Virus record (IMG/VR): IMGVR_UViG_3300035113_000038
Coordinates: 1 to 50,871 of that record
DNA from: a virus
Length of the DNA stretch: 50,871 bases
Direction: 5' to 3' (one strand)
Made by a program: the position numbers and the translations under genes. The notes under the pieces are model-generated. The model did not search any database. It had not been told where the DNA came from and was given only the letters and a program-made list of their open reading frames with translations. Positions 46,785-50,871 of this stretch are shown here, in pieces (the first letter of the stretch is position 1; each line of letters opens with the position of its first letter).

Positions 46785-47154
46785 TTATGCACAGTATTAT
46801 TATTTAAACATTATAAATTCTATAGGTATTATTATTTAAATATTTATTATATATTATTATTTTTTAATATATATGATCTATATGATATTAATATATATAA
46901 TAAATAAATATTTATATATAATAAAAAAATATTATATAATAATTATTATTGAGTGAGGCCAATTTCCCTGTTGAAAACACACTTTTTCCTTTATTTTCAA
47001 TAACTTATCCTGTGTAAAACCTGTTAATAACTTGTGGATAAACTGTTTACAAATTGTGGATGATTATGTATAGCTTTGTTGGTATTATTCGACATGGAAT
47101 TTACAGAAACTAGGCGTCAGGTTAAAAACAGGGACTTAGACGGACTTATGCACA
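46785..47154. other. Candidate DnaA-dependent replication origin
   Basis: Four DnaA-box-like 9-mers: TTATGCACA (46785-46793), TGTGGATAA, the reverse complement of TTATCCACA (47033-47041), TGTGGATGA with one mismatch (47055-47063), and TTATGCACA (47146-47154). Between the first and second box is an extreme AT-rich stretch (about 46794-46950) with a 19-bp direct repeat GTATTATTATTTAAA followed by one variable base and ATT (46794-46812, 46826-46844). This is the layout of an unwinding element flanked by initiator boxes. It lies between divergent recombination and nuclease operons. No protein gene is seen in the 455-base gap. Confidence 0.6.
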
Positions 47155-47160
47155 GGTTTT

Positions 47161-47439
47161 ATGTTAGCTTCTAAGGTTGAATTAGATAAAGCGATTCAGA
47201 TTTTTTCTGGCAAGTTAAGGCTCAGGAAGGCGTTGAGGTGTAGTCGGGATGAATTTTGCGCATGGTATGATGGTCGTCAAAAAATCCCCGTAGAGCAGGC
47301 TTTGGTTTTACATGAGATTACGGAGGGGGTGGTAAGGTTATCGTCTCTTAGGCCTGATATTTGGGGAATGAGAGTTATTAAAAGAATGCTGGAGGAGGAA
47401 GGTTATTTTGTTACTAGGCTTGAAGACAAGGAAGGTTAG
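47161..47439 (+). CDS. Cro/YdaS-like DNA-binding protein, 92 aa
   Basis: LRLRKALRCSRDEFCAWYDG, KIPVEQALVLHEITEGVVRL, RPDIWGMRVIKRMLEEEG. The phrase 'xWxxGRxxIPxxxAxxLExxTxGxVxxxxLRPDxW' is that of YdaS/Cro-like regulators found in phages and toxin-antitoxin modules. A core like operator O1/O2 (TGTTTACAA, 47044-47052) lies upstream. Its ribosome site is weak (AGG four bases before the ATG). Likely regulates the origin-side operon. Confidence 0.7.
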   Translation: MLASKVELDKAIQIFSGKLRLRKALRCSRDEFCAWYDGRQKIPVEQALVLHEITEGVVRLSSLRPDIWGMRVIKRMLEEEGYFVTRLEDKEG

Positions 47440-47803
47440 AAGTAAGCCTAAGAAGGTGAAGGGGGAGGCGGCCGAGCAGAGAAAGTTTTTTACTTGGCTG
47501 TCTTATAATTATCCGTACCTTCGCAGGATTTGTTTTGCGATACCCAATGGGGGAAGCCGGCATTTTTTAGAGGCGATTAACTTAAAGAATCAGGGTGTAA
47601 CGCCTGGCGTTCCGGATGTATTTATAGCATTTGGTAACAACCTCTATCATGGATTGTTCATAGAATTTAAGTTTGGCCGAAATAAGACCAGCAGAAAACA
47701 AGTTGAGATGATAACTCTTTTAAAACAAAGAGACTATCAGGTTAGTGTGTGTTACTCTAGTGAGGAGGCGCAAAAAGCGCTTGAGAAATATATGGGATTA
47801 TAG
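47408..47803 (+). CDS. VRR-NUC nuclease, 131 aa
   Basis: Fits the VRR-NUC fold: AAEQRKFFTWLSYNYPYLRR, FAIPNGGSRHFLEAINLKNQ, GVTPGVPDVFIAFGNN, GLFIEFKFGRNKTSRKQVEM. The catalytic D (PDV), E and K (EFK) and Q are present. Stand-alone VRR-NUC proteins cut branched DNA, e.g. Holliday junctions. Start TTG with GGAGGAGG nine bases before; it overlaps the Cro-like gene by 32 bases. Partner of RecT/SSB by location. Confidence 0.8.
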   Translation: MLLGLKTRKVRSKPKKVKGEAAEQRKFFTWLSYNYPYLRRICFAIPNGGSRHFLEAINLKNQGVTPGVPDVFIAFGNNLYHGLFIEFKFGRNKTSRKQVEMITLLKQRDYQVSVCYSSEEAQKALEKYMGL

Positions 47804-47813
47804 GATATAAGGG

Positions 47814-48041
47814 ATGAGTCAAAAGACGAAGATTAGGTTACGCGCTAAACATCTATCGGGAAGGCTTCATTTAATTGCTGCGTGCCCGGTATCTGAAGCA
47901 TTGTTTGAGTTAATTAAAAATAGATCAACTATTTTTCCTGTTGAGCTTCCATTGTTAGTGAGGATGGGATTTGAGATAGAATATTCAGGGGATTTAAGGG
48001 AGTTAAAGGAAGAGAAAGAGCGGGAAGGGGTGAATGTATAA
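47814..48041 (+). CDS. Hypothetical protein, 75 aa
   Basis: Basic N-terminus (MSQKTKIRLRAKHLSGRLHL) and a helical, acidic tail (LRELKEEKEREGVNV). Eleven bases after the nuclease gene; probable third member of that operon. Function unknown. Confidence 0.5.
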   Translation: MSQKTKIRLRAKHLSGRLHLIAACPVSEALFELIKNRSTIFPVELPLLVRMGFEIEYSGDLRELKEEKEREGVNV

Positions 48042-48052
48042 AATGGTTATAA

Positions 48053-48313
48053 TTACCAAAGGATATAAGGAGCTTTTTTATATGGCTTGAGATTACCAGC
48101 TTTTTCTAATAAAATATCCTTACTTTCCAATAAATAAAGATAATCATTCTCCAATAAATTTTTATAAAACTGATTATTAGAATTTACGGTGTGTGTTTCA
48201 CCGTTACGTAATGTTACAATAAAATAACTCTCATGGTGTTCAATAGATTGTATCGGTTGCAATGCGCCTTCAATATATTCCCCATAAATACTAAGAATAA
48301 TTAGATTGTTCAT
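48053..48313 (-). CDS. Small beta-rich protein, 86 aa (family of three, copy 3)
   Basis: LIILSIYGEYIEGALQPIQS, YFIVTLRNGETHTVNSNN and a helical end. Matches its two upstream neighbours in the SIYGEYxEG and RNGETxTxxS blocks. Starts on the stop of the 59-aa gene (ATGA). Last gene of the right-hand cargo operon. Confidence 0.55.
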   Translation of the reverse strand: MNNLIILSIYGEYIEGALQPIQSIEHHESYFIVTLRNGETHTVNSNNQFYKNLLENDYLYLLESKDILLEKAGNLKPYKKAPYILW

Positions 48314-48489
48314 GTTAGTACTATTTCATTGGTTTTTATTGCTCTATTATCTCCATTACAAAGCTTTATAATAGCATTATCTCCTTCATATTCTACAGAT
48401 TCTACGTCGTCCGTGTCATATAATGAAATAATCGTTAATCCATTAATATCCTGATGATGTTCAATATAAGTCTTTCTAAATTTCTCCAT
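48310..48489 (-). CDS. Small beta-rich protein, 59 aa (family of three, copy 2)
   Basis: Encodes MEKFRKTYIEHHQDINGLTI, then SLYDTDDVESVEYEG and AIIKLCNGDNRAIKTN. Short version of the two flanking genes, sharing ISLY, the V-x-S-V/I-E strand and LCNGxxRxI. Coupled at both ends by overlaps. Supports a tandem triplication. Confidence 0.55.
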   Translation of the reverse strand: MEKFRKTYIEHHQDINGLTIISLYDTDDVESVEYEGDNAIIKLCNGDNRAIKTNEIVLT

Positions 48490-48778
48490 GTTTCATCCTT
48501 TTTATATGAAGCCATATTGCCTTATAGGGACCATTACCAACCTCTTCTAATAAAAACTTCCTATTTCTTACTAAATTAGTATAAATTGGGTCTTTTTCTA
48601 ATAAATTAGTATAAATTGGATCTTCCGAACTTATAGTTCTTGTCTCACCGTTACATAATCTTACAATAACATGACCGTCACGATGTTCAATAGATTCTAT
48701 CTCTTGTAAGATGCCTTCAACATATTCTCCATAAATGCTAAGGATGATTTTTTCCTTATAAAACATCTTCATAGGCAT
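48476..48778 (-). CDS. Small beta-rich protein, 100 aa (family of three, copy 1)
   Basis: MKMFYKEKIILSIYGEYVEG, IESIEHRDGHVIVRLCNGE, TRTISSEDPIYTNLLE, with DPIYTNL repeated once (an 18-30 bp duplication). Begins on the stop of the ankyrin gene, at a junction similar to that between the ankyrin gene and the gene before it. Unknown function. Confidence 0.55.
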   Translation of the reverse strand: MPMKMFYKEKIILSIYGEYVEGILQEIESIEHRDGHVIVRLCNGETRTISSEDPIYTNLLEKDPIYTNLVRNRKFLLEEVGNGPYKAIWLHIKRMKHGEI

Positions 48779-49672
48779 CTAATTACTAACTGCCTTCTCT
48801 ATACTAGCTCCCTTCTCGAAGAGTAGCTTAACGATATCCCACTGTTGGTCCATGATTGCCCACCGTAGGGCAGTTAACCCTTTATTAGGCCCTTCTACTG
48901 GAGAGGCGTCTAAGTTCTTAGCACCTTTGTTTAACAATAGCTTGACGATATCCCATTGTTTTCCTGCCGCAACCCACAGAGCGGGTAGTCCTCTGGTTGG
49001 ACCTTCTGATGGACAAGCATCTAAATTTCTAGCACCTTTATCTAAAAGTAGCTTAACGATATCCCATTGCTTTGCAGCAACTGCACACCATAGGACAGTT
49101 ATTCCTCTAGCGTATCCTTCTGCCGGACAGACATCTAAGTTCTTAGCACCTTTGTTTAACAATAGCTTGACGATATCCCATTGCTGCTGACCGGTTGCAT
49201 ACCAGAGGGCGGTTAGCCCTCGATTGGGCCATTTTGATGGACAAGCATCTAAATTTCTAGCACCTTTATCTAAAAGTAGCTTAACGATATCCCATTGCTT
49301 TGCAGCAGCTGCACACCATAGGGGGGTTATTCCTAGAAAGCTTCCTTCTACTAGACAGGCGTCTAGGTTTATGACGCCTTTCTCTAAAAGTAGCTTAACA
49401 ATGTGCCATTGCTGGCAGTAGACTGCCCACCACAGAGCATTCAATCCTCGATGGGGTCCAGATTCAATCACCATATTAATGTCAGCCTTGTTCTCCAATA
49501 ATTTCTCTACTATCTGAAGGTACCCACCTGCCGCAGCAACAATTAACGGACTCCCAAAATCCGTTGCAGATTCGTTGACTAAAGAAGGATTTTGTTCTAA
49601 TAACTTAGATACAACTTCTAACTCTCCGTTATTACAAGCTTGGATAAACTCAGAAGTTAAAGACATAAGCAT
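48779..49672 (-). CDS. Ankyrin-repeat protein, 297 aa
   Basis: Eight ankyrin repeats. Early ones: ACNNGELEVVSKLLEQNPS, GSPLIVAAAGGYLQIVEKLL. Later ones are almost identical: GITPLWCAAAAKQWDIVKLL, GLTALWYATGQQQWDIVKLL, GITVLWCAVAAKQWDIVKLL and GLPALWVAAGKQWDIVKLL with DKGARNLDACPSE or NKGAKNLDxxPxE linkers. The alternating pairs show that a two-repeat block (about 230 bp) was recently duplicated. No signal peptide is visible. Ankyrin proteins of intracellular bacteria are often secreted effectors; that is a possibility only. Confidence 0.85.
   Translation of the reverse strand: MLMSLTSEFIQACNNGELEVVSKLLEQNPSLVNESATDFGSPLIVAAAGGYLQIVEKLLENKADINMVIESGPHRGLNALWWAVYCQQWHIVKLLLEKGVINLDACLVEGSFLGITPLWCAAAAKQWDIVKLLLDKGARNLDACPSKWPNRGLTALWYATGQQQWDIVKLLLNKGAKNLDVCPAEGYARGITVLWCAVAAKQWDIVKLLLDKGARNLDACPSEGPTRGLPALWVAAGKQWDIVKLLLNKGAKNLDASPVEGPNKGLTALRWAIMDQQWDIVKLLFEKGASIEKAVSN
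48900..49400. repeat. Ankyrin DNA repeats with a two-unit duplication
   Basis: Units of about 111-114 bp contain blocks such as TTAACGATATCCCATTG and TTAGCACCTTTGTTTAA. The DNA of repeats 4-5 and 6-7 agrees closely, more so than with the outer repeats, so the array grew recently by unequal crossing or slippage. Confidence 0.75.
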
Positions 49673-50191
49673 CTAATTACTAGCTCCCTTCCCTAAGATG
49701 GACTTAACGATATCATATTGCCCATCATTAGCTCCATTATCAATTTCATTATCAACTCGTTTAATACCAAGCAACTCAAATTTATTATGCCCACAAGGCG
49801 CTTCATAATGAAAATAAGGCGCTCTATTGCAGTCACAAGACATATTACCTTTTTTCCACTTATATTTTAAAGAGTAATCTTTCAACCTTTCACTTCCCTC
49901 AATATCGTATTCTTCTATAAAGCTTATTACTTCATTTGAAGAAGTATCCTTTAACGTTATCTTGTAGTTCGCCATTTTTTTCTCCTTATTACTGGTTTTT
50001 AATAAATTGGCATAATAAATACCATATAACATCTGATGGACTGTCTCTTCTACTACCTTATTCATGGTCTTAATAATATTCATCTGTTCCTTTATTATCT
50101 CATTAGCCTGTAAATTACTACCAGTTTTAAGGTTAACCTCATCCGTGACAACAGCATACAGTTTATCAAAAAAATCACTCGACATATTCAC
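49673..50191 (-). CDS. Hypothetical protein with an ankyrin-like tail, 172 aa
   Basis: Residues 1-70 are helical (DFFDKLYAVVTDEVNLKTGS). From residue 73 a second domain starts, MANYKITLKDTSSNEVISF to CDCNRAPYFHYEAPCGHNKF, with AAGGAGAAAAAA in front of that internal ATG (49975), so a shorter separate product is possible. The last 18 residues (NDGQYDIVKSILGKGASN) copy the end of an ankyrin unit. The stop/start junction AGTAATTAGATGC recurs at the end of the ankyrin gene, so this tail seems to come from an ankyrin gene duplication. CDCNR plus CGH could bind a metal. Confidence 0.55.
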   Translation of the reverse strand: MNMSSDFFDKLYAVVTDEVNLKTGSNLQANEIIKEQMNIIKTMNKVVEETVHQMLYGIYYANLLKTSNKEKKMANYKITLKDTSSNEVISFIEEYDIEGSERLKDYSLKYKWKKGNMSCDCNRAPYFHYEAPCGHNKFELLGIKRVDNEIDNGANDGQYDIVKSILGKGASN

Positions 50192-50196
50192 TCTCC

Positions 50197-50802
50197 TTAA
50201 TTAATAGTTAACTTCTTTAAGCAATTGACTATCTCTTCTAAATTATCCACCTTCTCTACATCCTTTCTAACATGAACCTTCCCATTAAAAATATAGCCAG
50301 GAATTCCATTAATGCAAAACTGAACAATATTAACCCCTTTGGTCTCCCGAAAATCCGTCTTGATAAAATCAAGCCTGCCAGAGAACTTAGCCCCCGTTAA
50401 ATCTGACTTCTCAAAGCTGGTTAAATACGACAATGGATTCTTAATCACTGCCCCCTTCAAGCTCGCTCCCTTAAAGATTGCCTCAGAGATATCACAGCAA
50501 TCTAAAAAGCAGTTATCCAATATTGCCCCATTTAACTCTGCCTTTAGTAAGGAAGAAGATCTAATCGCCGCCCTTCTAAAAGAAGAAAAGACTAAGTTAC
50601 ATTTATCTAAAATGACACAGGATAAGTCTAAATCATCAAAAACCATGTGACTTAAGTCCATCCCAGAGAAATCTATCAACCTTTTGTTAAAAATATTGTC
50701 TAAACGTGACTGAGTTAAGTTAAATGCCCCAGACGATTTATAACTCAGATTATTTTTAAATCTATTAACTAACTCTATACGGCTTTCGCCTTCGCTTAAC
50801 AT
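50197..50802 (-). CDS. Pentapeptide-repeat protein, 201 aa
   Basis: Residues 40-165 are A(D/N)LXX-type five-residue repeats: FSGMDLSHMVFDDLDLSCVI, LKAELNGAILDNCFLDCCDI, SEAIFKGASLKGAVIKN, FEKSDLTGAKFSGRLDFIKT. These form a right-handed quadrilateral beta-helix. Some members (Qnr, MfpA) protect DNA gyrase by mimicking DNA; others have no known role. No membrane segment. It is the first gene after the promoter at 50833-50861, with AAGGAG before the ATG. Confidence 0.85.
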   Translation of the reverse strand: MLSEGESRIELVNRFKNNLSYKSSGAFNLTQSRLDNIFNKRLIDFSGMDLSHMVFDDLDLSCVILDKCNLVFSSFRRAAIRSSSLLKAELNGAILDNCFLDCCDISEAIFKGASLKGAVIKNPLSYLTSFEKSDLTGAKFSGRLDFIKTDFRETKGVNIVQFCINGIPGYIFNGKVHVRKDVEKVDNLEEIVNCLKKLTIN

Positions 50803-50832
50803 AAGTTTTACTCCTTATGTGAATGTAAACCT

Positions 50833-50861
50833 ATTATATACACGTTTAAAAATGATTGCAA
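50833..50861 (-). promoter_or_regulatory. Promoter of the right-hand cargo operon
   Basis: On the minus strand TTGCAA (50861-50856), 17 bases, perfect TATAAT (50838-50833), 31 bases upstream of the pentapeptide gene. A TGTAAAC core (50824-50830) like the operator candidates at 40.0-40.2 kb lies just after the -10. Confidence 0.65.
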
Positions 50862-50871
50862 ACTCTACTAC

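Noticed and set aside
46794-46950. CRISPR-like array in the AT-rich stretch
   Set aside because: Only two partial repeats, no uniform spacers; fits an origin unwinding element.
47094-47174. A 26-residue frame (MEFTETRRQVKNRDLDGLMH...) before the Cro-like gene
   Set aside because: No ribosome site, overlaps a DnaA box and the next start; probably chance.
48852-49421. Plus-strand repeated frames (SKFLAPL...SLTISHC)
   Set aside because: Mirror of the ankyrin repeats; no ribosome site.

Overview
The window reads as a large part (about 51 kb) of a tailed, podovirus-like phage, prophage or phage-plasmid. It has a virion gene set in one orientation: a P22-type portal, a scaffold-like protein, a gpT-like major capsid protein, gp4/gp10-like connectors, a block of putative internal or ejection proteins, and two fibres. 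A separate AT-rich early/accessory half carries RecT, SSB, a VRR-NUC nuclease, regulators and many very small genes. No terminase, DNA polymerase, primase/helicase, integrase or lysis gene was recognised, so the element must continue beyond one or both edges. Ankyrin, Sel1 and pentapeptide repeats, a CsrA protein and an outer-membrane beta-barrel cargo gene point to a gammaproteobacterial host living with eukaryotic cells, for example Legionellales. That host assignment is inference.

Layout. Bases 1-830 hold the end of a plus-strand unit. Bases 0.7-31.8 kb are a long minus-strand late region, read right to left from a good promoter at 31852-31880. It runs portal, Gly-rich protein, GroES-like protein, scaffold, then two hairpins that probably terminate transcription. 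A plus-strand outer-membrane moron with its own promoter follows. After it come the decoration-like protein, major capsid protein, connectors, the 1193-residue fibre with a seven-fold propeller repeat, five or six candidate ejection proteins, a second fibre, a stand-alone fibre-N-terminus-like protein, CsrA and two unknowns. Bases 31.9-33.25 kb are a junction zone with decayed paralogues, a GC-rich island, several inverted repeats and a minus-strand intrinsic terminator. Bases 33.25-40.0 kb are a minus-strand accessory operon that seems to start with an XRE repressor and includes Lar-like zinc-binding proteins, Sel1, P63C and duplicated small membrane or helical proteins. A divergent promoter region (40.0-40.2 kb) drives a short plus-strand operon to 41.45 kb. 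Bases 41.5-46.65 kb are a minus-strand recombination operon (recT, ssb and small genes). Bases 46.7-47.16 kb look like a DnaA-dependent origin. Bases 47.16-48.04 kb hold a Cro-like protein and the VRR-NUC nuclease on the plus strand. Bases 48.05-50.8 kb are a minus-strand cargo operon (pentapeptide, ankyrin, three tandem small paralogues) behind its own promoter at 50833-50861.

How it may work together (inference): the XRE protein controls the divergent switch. RecT, SSB and the nuclease handle DNA near the DnaA-box origin. The late promoter drives virion assembly. CsrA at the end of the late unit could adjust host or phage mRNA translation. The cargo genes (beta-barrel, ankyrin, pentapeptide, Sel1, Lar) may alter the host. 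The most notable points are the CsrA gene, the origin candidate, the propeller fibre, the connector with a discoidin-like insertion, the triple-Lar protein, a hidden broken regulator gene, and recurring copies of short translation-start leaders on unrelated genes.
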